In this document: piece by piece, positions 23,329 to 33,552 of the stretch
How positions within the stretch are numbered: the first letter of the stretch is position 1
Layout: each line of letters starts with the position of its first letter
Origin: Arachis hypogaea
Taxonomy: Eukaryota; Streptophyta; Magnoliopsida; Fabales; Fabaceae
NCBI RefSeq assembly: GCF_003086295.3
Contig: NC_092050.1
Location: 152,402,699-152,466,698, forward strand
Length of the DNA: 64,000 nt
Direction: 5' to 3'
Position numbers and translations under genes: made by a program
The notes under the pieces: model-generated
Databases searched by the model: none
What the model was told of the DNA's origin: nothing
What the model saw: the letters and a program-made list of their open reading frames with translations, nothing else

Positions 23329-26030
23329 TCAGCACAATTCAGGTAATTGAGTATGATAGTGATAGTTCTCAGTTGGTTTCACAAAGATGCTTCCAACTCT
23401 ATTCTTAACTAAAGAAATTGCTTCCCAAGTTGGTAAATGAGGCAATGACCACCAAGTACCAAGAATTCCAACCAAAGTGAACTTTTGATCTCTTACTTCC
23501 ACAGCAGCCAGGCATAGAAGCTTATAGTCATGAACTTCAACTTTGCTGGCATACGGCTGCAAGATCAAAGGATCATAAGATACCAAAGGTTTTACTCAAA
23601 AGAATAACAAGATTCTAAGACATCCTTATCCATATCCGCATGCAAATTCTCGGTCAAAATATATGATATTTGTTCTATCAACATGGCAAAGTCAAATATT
23701 TTCATCGATGTAGCTACATGATTAAATGTTTGTTAGAAACTGTCTTGTACTGACAATGCATACAAATTAAAATCCAAGTTCCAAATATCGTTGCACTCAT
23801 CATTACATACGTATATATTATGTTCATTTTTACACCAACTAAATCTGTAGGGGGAAAATACAGTACAAATAAAAACATGAGTCAATAACAATGTGGAAAT
23901 AGGGAGATGCAATAAAAGAACTGGTTAAGATTGGGTGATCTAGTAACAAAACATTAAAAGCAACATATTGATGATATATTGATGTATGGAAATTCAATAT
24001 CATGATTAAGTGCTATTACAAGAGAAAAGGAATTCAATCATGATATATTGATGTTAGGTATCAGTGGAGTACAAGTGATAAAAATGAGATAGCTGACTAG
24101 CATGCGAAAAAATAAGCTAATAAGGGATGTCATGCACCTTTTTCTTGAAAAAACGAGTATCTTGACGCATGGATTGTTCGCACAGCTGCAATATAAGGAC
24201 ATTTTCAAGAGATATATAATCACATAAACATTTTTCGTTGTTTCTATCAAATATTTATTCAAAATAAAAGAGCCTTTAGGTTAAGAATAAGACCACAATT
24301 CAATATATATGTTTTCGTCTCATAAAAAATGTTCTAGACCTATGAAAGATCTTGCGATGATTAAAATATGAAAATAACAAAAAATCCATCAGATATTAAT
24401 ACATGATCTGACCTGATCAACAAAAATATAGACAGAGAAAGGATTGGGCTTGGTGCTTAGGAGAAACAAGGTAACTTTGACAAACAAGATCATAATCGGA
24501 TCATCCAAGTTCGTCAACACTGTAAGAAAGAAAAGAACAGGAAGCCAGAATTTCCTAGTGAATTTCAAAAAGTGGTGCACAATTTCTTCCTCCTCAGAAA
24601 CATCCTGTGAGTTATCAGAAGGATCATCCACCAAAGCATCCCCAGCTTTAAACAAACAAGAAAACTCAAGTTATTGAAAGAAAAACATGAGAAAATGAGA
24701 TAGGGAGGGAGAATATGAAGAAATATAGAAAAGTTAAAAGTGCATTAATACCAATGAGATGAGATATCTGGCTCACCATCCATGGCATGAGCTATAACTG
24801 ATGCTGATGCAATTGACACTCCTAATATGCTTCCAATGCTCAAGTAACTGCCTGAAATATGCATCATCAACCTCATATTACATTTTATACCACTCACAGA
24901 TAATGGAAGGGCATGTTTAGTACATTTTCCTTTTGCGTATAACTTCAAATTTGATATAAAAAGATTAAAACTAGTTAATTGGCGATTCTAGAACCACGCC
25001 ACATTGCCACAACCCACAAATAAGATACACAGATAATCATCATAGTCAATCATAACCAGATGATGCATCTCAAGACGTGAAGAAAACTTGTCAAATGAGT
25101 ATGATCACCATCATGAACCTAATTTCAGCTTAATGTGACAAGATTCCATACTAGGTACAAGCCAATTAACACAAGTTGCTTCAAGTTTAGTATGCTAACA
25201 TGGATTTAATTTATGATATTAGACCATAATGTAAAATATTTATTTCTGCAATGCATCAATGCTTTTTCTCTCTGTAGTATAAGTGTATAACTACTACTAT
25301 CCAAAGTTAATATGTAAGCACAACTAATCTAGCTTGAGCCTGTCGGCTCACTTTAAGGGTATCAGTCTCTCCTTACCAGTTTCTGCCATTTGCCAATACT
25401 CGAACTTGATATCTTATTGGGTGTTTGTTAGTTTTGATTTTGCAGGAGAAGAAAAGGTATGGAAGGAAAAAGCCTTGAAGGGTAAGCAGAAGTTCTTTTT
25501 ACTCTTCAAATCCTTTCCTTCCATATTCCCCTCAAAAACTCCAACTCTCAAACATACCCTTAAAGAAACAAGTGTCAAACCATTGCAATCAACAAGCATT
25601 GCTTCAGTGCATCAAAATCAAAGTTTTGTAATGTTATCTGAATAATATTAACACAAATTTTGATGTTGCTTATTTCATACTGAAATATATCTTTAGTTGA
25701 GAATACCAACTTCCACTAAACCACACACTGAGAATATAGTTGATTGAAAAATTTACAATAATAATATATTAAAGAGAAAAAGAAAAACAGAACTAGATAG
25801 TTATTGTTACCAGAAAAGCGATTATTTTTACGCAGGAAGTTAGCTGGGACATTGAGATTGAAGCCATGGGAATGAAAAAAGGGTTTCCCTGGTTGTTGTT
25901 GAAGGCTGTTCTTCAGTTTTAGCGCCAATTGTGTTTTCACAATATCCAATTTCAATTTGCTGAACTTGTAACCTGAATCCAATGATAATAGAAGACACGA
26001 AAAGGGATTAAAGTTGAGAAATTTAATCAT
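23329..26030 (-). CDS. Unrecognised plastid-targeted membrane protein, 5 exons
   Basis: Exons (minus): 26030-25811, 24851-24777, 24645-24413, 24185-24138, 23556-23329. All junctions are GT-AG and frames close to 267 residues. I do not recognise the family. The first 70 or so residues are Ser/Asn/Lys-rich with few acidic residues, like a transit peptide. A hydrophobic segment follows (SILGVSIASASVIAHAMD), then an acidic patch (VSEEEEIVHH), then two hydrophobic stretches around KFWLPVLFFLTVLTNLDDP and IMILFVKVTLFLLSTKPNP, then FVDQ. The soluble C-terminus has KVEVHDYKLLCLAAVEVRDQ followed by KFTLVGILGTWWSLP. The clean exon structure argues for a real gene. Start uncertainty: another ATG near 26155 opens a short frame that does not join in frame, so 26030 is preferred, with an intron possible in the 5' leader. 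Confidence 0.75.
25414..25562. mobile_element. Tourist-like MITE in intron 1 of the unknown plastid gene
   Basis: The left end GGGTGTTTGTTAGTTTTG and the right end in reverse complement, GGGTATGTTTGAGAGTTGG, form imperfect inverted repeats, followed in both arms by TATGGAAGGAAA. TTA occurs on both sides, compatible with a 3-bp PIF/Harbinger duplication, but a two-base offset on the left makes this tentative. Confidence 0.55.
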
Positions 26031-26652
26031 GGGTCAATAAGAAGATGAGTTAAGGAGGAGGGTGGAGTAACTAACTGGTAGTGGTAGTGAAGAACAAGTG
26101 TTGGTTGAAACGAGAGATTGGAGAGAGTCTGAATATTTGAACAAACTTTGAAACATGACCCATCATCTCAATCCAATCAAAGTTTCTTCCTTTTTCAATT
26201 CCTTGTTCCTCTTTGTACTTTGCATCAATCAGAGGAGCACCATATTCATGTTAGGATGTGAGGAAAGAGCATGCAGCTGCCACCCACTTCCTGAAAAAAC
26301 ACTTTTTTTTTTTTAAGCATTTGTCTTTATTTATTTTGTTAGTCTAGTTGTATACTTGTTGGAAATTATTTTTAATATGAAAATACAAAATAGAGATAGT
26401 GTTTTAATTGAATATTGATATTTAAAGTGTATTATAGTATTGTTTGAATGTGCAGAGAATGCTAATACAACACCCAGAAAGGGTATTGCTGCAACTTGAC
26501 ACTTCACCCACTATAATTATACTAAATAATCGTATTTCTAACAAAAAATACCAATATTTTTTCATATAAAAAATTAGTCTATATTTATATGATAGATAAT
26601 ATAATTTTACAATAAGAGAATTTAAAATATAAATGTCAAGTAATTGTAAGAG

Positions 26653-27090
26653 TTAGGTACAATTATGATTTCTAAAGTATAAGTCAAAAATTTTTTTCGT
26701 CTTCAATCTTTTTTTATATACAAAATCGTTTCTAAGGTCTAAAAACAAGTTTTAAAATCGTTCTTTTTACTTAAATTTTAAAATTTTGGACCAAATTATC
26801 CATAACAAGAAAAATTTATAAATAAAAAAAAAGAAAAAATAAGAGAATGAGAATGTTTTTACTCCTGCGAAGGAGGAATGGAGGAAGAAGGAGGAGAAAG
26901 GAAAAAAGAAGAAGAAGAAGCTGTCTACAATTTACTTTTGTCTCGACTTCCGTCGCCAAAAATTTAAAATCAAGTTAAAGTTTATGGACGATTTTAAAAC
27001 CAAATTAAACCACCATTTTGTATAAAATAAGTTGAGGAGAAAAAAATTTTCGATTTATATTTTAAAGACCAAAATCGTATTTAACCCTAA
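26653..27090. mobile_element. Inverted-repeat MITE-like element (about 438 bp)
   Basis: The left arm starts TTAGGTACAATTATGATTTC and the right arm, in reverse complement, TTAGGGTTAAATACGATTTT. Both continue with matching segments (AAATTTTTTTCGTCTTCAA against AAATTTTTTTCTCCTCAA; TTTTAAAATCGT in both). Arms are about 100 bp. The centre has a purine-rich GAAGAAGAAG tract. No coding capacity is seen and no clear target duplication was found. Confidence 0.6.
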
Positions 27091-27551
27091 TAGTAACGAA
27101 CCACAATTGCGTTCAAGATTGTAGAAGTAGTGTGTTAATAATGATTTTATTTTTTAACTATTAGTTATTATTATTAGAAATTCTTGAATTGAATTTAACA
27201 ATTAGTATTTTTTATTTATTTTTTACTTAGTTCCAATTTAGAATAGCTTTTCTTCTATGTTACTATTTGCATGGTTTTGTAAGTAAAATAAATAGCAAAA
27301 AGCTTCTCCCACTCTGTTTATGATTATATTTGGTAATAACTAATAACACATCACTAGAATATAAGATTTAGATTGATTGCCATTTGAGTTAAAATTGCAT
27401 ACTACTTGCTTTAAGTTAATTTTTGAAAGGTGAAATCTTCTCCTTTATAATCATTTAATTGTAAATTATTTTAAATTAATAAGTTAGCACAAAATATATT
27501 GTCTTTAACTTTTACGATTCATTTGAGAGAAATAGAGAATAAATGAGATGA

Positions 27552-27601
<50 letters not shown>
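27552..27601 (+). repeat. (AAT)n microsatellite
   Basis: About 16 uninterrupted AAT units lie in the spacer between the unknown plastid gene and the ferrochelatase gene. Confidence 0.9.
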
Positions 27602-28065
27602 GAGTGTTTAAATATATTAAATAATGTACATTTTTTAGTATTTATAACTGAAAATTATTATTATTATAATTTCAATATAGATGTTAATGTTGGTGTCTTT
27701 ACTTTTGTTGGTGTCTAATATAGATATTAATTATATTTAACTATTATTTTTTAATTCAATGAAGTAACAATAAGTATCAAATTTAATTAATTAGCTTGAT
27801 TAAAGGCTTACATCATTTTATATATATAATGTCATCTATGCCAAAATGCTGATATGATACAATTACAAAAAGTAATAGAACATAAACTCATTCTATAATA
27901 AGCTTGCATCAACTTTTATATGATATAAAATTTATAAATAGATCGATAGATTATTATTCATAATGTTACAACTTAGACATGGATTCAAACAATGTTACAA
28001 CTTACAAGTTACAACTAACAACTTTGCATATGCAAACAATAGTTTCGTATTTAATGCCCTTGCAA

Positions 28066-28308
28066 TTATTTTTCATTGAACAAACTGAACTTTAATCTTT
28101 GGGAATCATCATGATATAAGAGAAGAATATGCTTGTCACTCATTGAGCAAATCACTTTCAAGGTATCATATTGAACCATGATCATGAAACCATCTTGATT
28201 CTTCTGAAACAGACCATTGACAACATCTACATGTGCTCCCTTGAACTCATGGCTTCAGAATAGTTTGGTGAATTGCAACTCAGTTAATGAAATTCCCTTG
28301 ACTTTCAA
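28066..28308 (-). pseudogene. Relic coding-like frame behind the ferrochelatase gene
   Basis: Read on the minus strand, 81 codons run from about 28308 to a TAA at 28068-28066 with only one internal stop (TGA, 28257-28255). The product has normal protein composition, for example HEFKGAHVDVVNGLFQKNQD and GFMIMVQYDTLKVICSMSDK, unlike random translation of AT-rich DNA. No ATG in frame was seen. It begins 8 bp past the ferrochelatase stop codon. I do not recognise the protein. It could be an old gene fragment, a lost exon, or a transposon-carried piece. Confidence 0.35.
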
Positions 28309-28315
28309 CTTTGTT

Positions 28316-30646
28316 TCATGAATTATAAAGCCTGCATTTTCCAGTCCCAGCACAAACAGAACACTCATCGGCATCTCCGGATATGTGCTTCAAGCAATGC
28401 TTGATCCTATCATTCACAACATCCTGTGCCACAAGATTGTTCAAGTTCAATATGACAGTTATAATGCAACATAGATTCATTGCTTGGTATTTATTTTTCA
28501 TAGTACTCCTTCCACTTTCACATCAAAATAATAATTGCTTGATTCAGACCGGTGTAAGGAGTAAAAAATAGGCCCAAGGCCCAATTAGGATAGTTTTATT
28601 AGTAATTGATTTACTATAAATAGATATAGTAGAAAACCAAGTTGGGTTGGTTCAGTGGTTAGCTCACTAATCCGCATAAACAAGTGTTGGGGGTTCAAAT
28701 CCCGTTTTGTGTATGCAACAACCCATTGTTCAGCGGCAAACCTTCAAATGGAGCCGGGTTTGGGGGATACTGTGGGAAACAAAAAAAAAACAGAAGAGGA
28801 CAATGCAAAAGGTTTTGCGTGACAAGACGATATGAACCCTTGCCAGAATCAATTGCCTATGCTTGGTAAAAGCAGGATAATTGACATATAATTATTTAAT
28901 TTTGAATCTGATACAATGTCTATGATCATGGTTCATCCATTAAGAAAGTCCAACCAAGCATAATATTCCCTAACTAATCAAGCATGAGAGAAATTTCATC
29001 CATTAAACAACTCCAATTGATTCATGAAAAGGCAATTTGAAATAAAACCTTTTTAATCATCTTGCCACATGATATTTTTAGGAATTCTAATTAAATCAGA
29101 ATTGCTTTGTTTGCCATGATATAAAAATGCTATTAAACTTGAAACCCGAGGAAACAAAACATTTTCCTGAGTGATTTGTAAAACTCAACTCGGGACAGCA
29201 AACATGACATTGTGAAATGTACAAGAGTTCATACCACAAGTAGCTCATGCAGTCCAAGGGGTGCGGTTACAATGTATGACACGCCAGGATGCTCCTTTGC
29301 GGCCTCGGAACTTAACGAAGGAATGTCCTACATAATACAATGAGGAGTTTTAAGAATTTTGCCACTTACTGAAATCTTCAATCTTCATCAAGTTGAGGAA
29401 TCACAACAACAATTTATAGAAGAACCACGCTACATGTACACCAAAAATCAGCCACAAAATCAGCCAATGGCATAAAATACATGTTAAAATATAAAATACC
29501 TATTGAAAATGAGTTAAACAACATATGTATTCATTTATACACAAATACATAGTGACTGATTTGGTGGCTGATTTTTGGTGTGCGCATAGCACTTTTGTTT
29601 ACAGAAAGATAGGACAGATAACAGTTTTACAAAGGTCTACCTGATTCCAGTGCCTTCCGGGAGAGAGGAAAAAGGGGCTGATAACGACACGTTGTGCACC
29701 TTGTTCGACACAAGATTGAAAGGCATCTCTAATTGATGGTTCTGCTAATTCCTAAAAATGTGTATATATTATGAAACATTAGGAATTCCCCCAGAAATCC
29801 AAATTATAATATTGTCATAAAATGAAAAGGAAAAGAAAAAAGATGTTGATTTATGCACCATGAAGAAAATTGTTCACACTATGAAACAAGCTTAATCTCT
29901 TTTACCCCTCATGAAGAGAAAAGACAATGTCATTGCCCATGACAAACAAACAACCTAAGTAAAATGCTAACAGTCCTAAGATGATGCATACTACATATCA
30001 TGCTTGCAAGATTCGAAAAACTTTATCAGCTAACATTTCTCTAATTCTATGTTTTTCTCTACTTGGCCAATTTTTACGAATAAAATTAAAAACAAAAAGA
30101 TTACAGAAAATTAGTAAATTACCATATGAGCAGGCTCCACAATCTCGTACCCAGTTTTATGTTTAAACATCTCCACAAATTCATCTGACATCAAAAACCA
30201 AAACTAATTTTATACCTCAAATTATAGTATTCCCAAAGTACAATAAAAGGGGTAGTAGGAGTGATAACATCAAAATAAAGAACCGAGCTTACTAAGTAAG
30301 AGATTGGACTCTTTGCGACGCGACCCATGATCCACAATTATGACTGCATCACCATCACCAACCCCAACATAGCTTTTAGCTCTCAGACACAGTACTCTGC
30401 TTAAAGTTGGAGTCTTTGCTGACAAATTTGAGGTTTTGAAGGATACCCATCTCGTGTTTGTTCCTCTTTCACTTGCAGAAAGTCCGTAACAATAACAAGA
30501 ACCAACCAAAGTAAGAGAATAAAAAAAAGTTCTTGTCCAAAAAAAGGAAAACAAAAAAACAAAAAAGAAAAAAAAGGAAGAAACTGAAAGGGAGAATGGA
30601 GGCAGTACCTTGTGAAGGGAAGGGAAGGAAGTGAAAGAGATTTCAT
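28316..30646 (-). CDS. SIRB: Sirohydrochlorin ferrochelatase, chloroplastic, 6 exons
   Basis: Exons (minus): 30646-30609, 30471-30293, 30184-30123, 29751-29641, 29327-29235, 28423-28316; all GT-AG, joined frame 196 residues. The enzyme inserts iron into sirohydrochlorin, the last step to siroheme, the cofactor of plastid nitrite and sulfite reductases. The transit peptide of about 45 residues precedes DAVIIVDHGSRRKESNLLLN with the metal-chelating His, then EPAHMELAEPSI and RVVISPFFLSPGRHW with the second His, typical of the short CbiX/SirB type. The C-terminus ends CSVCAGTGKCRLYNS, the cysteine-rich tail that in plant SirB is linked to an iron-sulfur cluster. The first exon is only 38 nt (MKSLSLPSLPFT) and is joined over a 137-nt T-rich intron; this junction is my least certain. 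Introns 4 and 5 carry a MITE (29429-29590) and a SINE (28640-28790). Confidence 0.92.
28640..28790 (+). mobile_element. tRNA-derived SINE, family 1, internally shortened copy
   Basis: An A-box-like TGGTTCAGTGGTTAGC (28648-28663) and a B-box GGTTCAAATCCC (28692-28703) are followed by a conserved body and an A tail (28781-28790). The reverse complement of 33967-34131 is the same family; compared with it this copy lacks a middle segment before TGGGGGATACTGTGGGAAAC. It lies in the last intron of the ferrochelatase gene, in antisense orientation to the host. No clear target duplication was found. Confidence 0.75.
29429..29590. mobile_element. MITE-like inverted-repeat element in a ferrochelatase intron
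   Basis: The left end has ACACCAAAAATCAGCCAC and the right end GTGGCTGATTTTTGGTGT, with further pairing outward (GCTACATGT against GCGCATAGC) and inward (AAATCAG against CTGATTT). The arms are about 35-40 bp. It lies in the intron between exons 4 and 5. No certain target duplication was found. Confidence 0.65.
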
Positions 30647-31132
30647 GGGCACACCAAAGGACCAAAAAGTTGCTTCCTTTTTTAGTTTGGGGATAGCCTC
30701 ATTAATAATACTATCAAATATCAATCAACCCATTCCAAGAATTTGCAAACCCTATAATAATGAAAAAAAAAAAAACTCACTATCTTAGTAAAGTAATATA
30801 GTAATAAAATTAATAATTTTTATTTTAACAAAAAAAAAATAATGTTTATTATTTATGAATTTTATTATTTTAATTTAATACTAATTAGATATTCATTTTT
30901 TTATTTTATCAATTTTTTGGCTTTAGAAAAGTTTAATCCTCTAATAATATCCCCTCTCTCCTTCTTTTTTCGCTAATTTTGGGTTTATTAAGAATAAAAA
31001 AATAAAAACTTCAACTAATACTTCAAATTAATTTTCAAAAATTTTTTAGTCAAATATTTTACTCTTTAGCAAATTTTAATTATAAAAAAATCAAAATTTC
31101 ATTTTATTAAACAAGTTAATCAATAAATCTCA

Positions 31133-31222
31133 TTTTTTTTTTACCAAAAATAGAAGACTCGAACCCGCAACCTCTTAAATGAGTATGGAGAGACTATACC
31201 ATTTGAGCTATTACTCATTGGC
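31133..31222 (-). mobile_element. Short tRNA-derived SINE, family 2, copy 1, with 9-bp target duplication
   Basis: On the minus strand, box A TAGCTCAAATGGTATAG and box B GGTTCGAGTCT are followed by TTTTTGGT and an A tail. The unit is flanked by AAATCTCAT at 31124-31132 and 31223-31231. At about 90 bp it is very short. It lies in the spacer between the ferrochelatase and GT14 genes. Confidence 0.75.
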
Positions 31223-32680
31223 AAATCTCATATTTTCTTGTTAAAGACTAATAAATTTAACTAAATTAATTCTCATTACTATTTTGAATATATAAAATTC
31301 CTAAAGACATTTAAACCTTTTAGATTAGTCCCTTTATGTAAGCACGTTTTGCTAACCTCTAACAAAAGAATTTAACTTAGAAATTGATTTGTCTGCTAAC
31401 ATAAGAAGTAGTTAAAATTAAAATTTATTAAAGATTAAATTACAACTAACATTTTTTAAAAGATTAATATATAGTAGTACAGAAAAAGTTAGAAAAAAAT
31501 AGGAGTTTTAAATTTTTAAATAATTCTTTTATCTATAAAAAAATTTAATATTCCTAACAAATATTTTAAAAATACTTGTTAATAAGACTCTTTTAAAACA
31601 ATTGTGGGTGTTGTGAAAATATGATAAAAATAAATAAATAAAGATAGAAATTTATATATAAAAATAAGAGAGTTGTAAATTGATAATATTCTTGTAATAT
31701 AATACTTAATAATTTATGAGAATAAAAATCTTGTATTATATAAAAACTAGACACAAGAACTAGATACAAAAACTAACAAAGTTATATATGTGGATAATGT
31801 GGCTAATAATTAGTTCTTTTATATTTGTTATAGTGAGCTTGTTGTGATGAAATCACTATCTATAACACCTATTTATAGATAGAAGTTTAGATCAAATAAT
31901 AATAAAATATTATTGACCTAACTCACATATTATTTAGTGAAAATATTGCACCTATTATATATGGCTAATATCATATGCTCCATGTTATATTACATTGTTT
32001 TCATAAGAGTGGGAGTGTTTTAAGTGCATTTTGGAAAAAAAAAAGAAAAAAATATCATGGGAGTTATGGGTTGTTTATTTCAAACCAAGTTCCAACATTG
32101 TCTTCATCCTTCTTTAACAAAACCCTTGACAAATTTCTGATTTAGCCTACTCCTTCAAATTCAGTCATCTTAAAACTTTCTTATTCGTCAAATCTATGGG
32201 ATATAAAATAATTAGTATAGATAAAAGAACTTGAGAATTATAGTGACTATTTTATGAATAATTGCATGTGCCAATACTCTATTCTTAATTTTCATGATAG
32301 GCACAAATCATATCATGTGGGTAGGCATTGTATTTTGATCAAACGTGTCCCAACAAATTGCTTTTCATTGTTTTTATTAGTTGGTTAGAAACAACCTCCA
32401 TTAGGTGTTATTCCCTTTTCTAACATCCACTTCTAATGGGTCAACTTATCCACCACCCACAAAATCCACCTTAATTGCTATTACAACCTAGCCATATGTA
32501 AATTTAACACACAAGAAAATTGCTTCCTAACTATAAGGAAAAACATTTATGTTTATTTTAATTTTGAATTAGCTATTAATATATAAATTATCATATCAGA
32601 CTAATTCACTTTAATTTAGTTGAAGTTTGTATAGAAAGTTAGAAACTTCTATTTTTGAAAGCTTGTATAGGAATTTAACT

Positions 32681-32777
32681 TTTTTTTTTTTTTTTTACCA
32701 AAAGATATGAGACTCGAACCTGCAACCTCTTAATTGAGTATGGAGAGACTATGCCATTTAAGCTATTACTAATTGGC
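32681..32777 (-). mobile_element. Short tRNA-derived SINE, family 2, copy 2, with 13-bp target duplication
   Basis: It has the same layout as the copy at 31133-31222: a box A-like TAGCTTAAATGGCATAG, box B GGTTCGAGTCT and an A tail, all on the minus strand. It is flanked by the 13-bp repeat TAGGAATTTAACT at 32668-32680 and 32778-32790. The intact duplication indicates a fairly recent insertion, in the upstream region of the GT14 gene. Confidence 0.8.
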
Positions 32778-33552
32778 TAGGAATTTAACTTCTTACTATA
32801 TTCACCAAAGTATATATGACTAAAGTTTTATTATACATATTCTCAAAGACAAGAAATATTTTATAATTTTGGTAACTACTTTTAATAAAACTTTTTTATA
32901 TGAAAATGATATCGTAATAATTCAGATAAACATATTTAATCAAACATATTACATTATCTCTCTATTTAAAGTATCATTTGGAAGTAACCAGCTATAACTT
33001 TTATGTTTATATGATTGCAGGGAAAAAAAATATTTTTTTCTGAAACAGCTCAAACCTGAGCAAATGAATCTGAAATGGGAAATCTCAATCATAGTACTTG
33101 TTTAATTGTTTTAGTTCCCCCGATTCTCACGCAAACACAAAAAGAACAGAACTTGCAACTTTACGACACCTCAACTGAGATATAGGCGAAGGACAAGCAT
33201 CACACATTTTCATTCCCAAAACTTAGAAACCAAAGTACTTCACTTCACTTCACAAACACACTTCACATGCTTTTTTCTAACACCTCACGAGAATCTTGAA
33301 CCCTTCTTTGTGAACTTGTATTGCTTTCCGGGGTAGGGAAATTTTGGGGGGATTTGTGAATGTTGGTTTTGCCATGGATCTGGTTGGATCTTCAGTTCCA
33401 GATAGATTCCTACTTGGTTCATTGATTTGAGGCAAAAAGTTTCGTTTTTTATGGTTTGATTTAACTTCTGAACTGGTTGGAAATGGTGGGTCAGTTTTAG
33501 TGAGGAAGAAGAAGGGGAAAAAGGGAGTGTTGTTATTGTTAAAGGCTAGAAT

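Larger units (their letters stand above)
30647..33552. other. Divergent spacer between the ferrochelatase and GT14 genes
   Basis: Apart from the two short SINEs listed separately, this 2.9-kb stretch is AT-rich and shows no gene. It should contain the promoters of both divergent genes. The 200 bp or so before the GT14 start are less AT-rich and probably include its 5' leader. Confidence 0.45.

Noticed and set aside
26041..26160. Alternative first exon of the unknown plastid gene (ATG near 26155)
   Set aside because: A GT donor exists but the frame does not join the next exon, so it is more likely untranslated leader.
27541..27601. Possible CRISPR-like or satellite array
   Set aside because: Plain (AAT)n microsatellite with no spacers.
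28648..28720. Possible tRNA gene (A and B box motifs)
   Set aside because: No acceptor or anticodon stem can be formed, it ends in a SINE body with an A tail, and a relative occurs at 33967-34131.
31133..31222. Possible tRNA gene on the minus strand
   Set aside because: It has boxes but no cloverleaf; it is flanked by a target duplication and a second copy exists, so it is a SINE.
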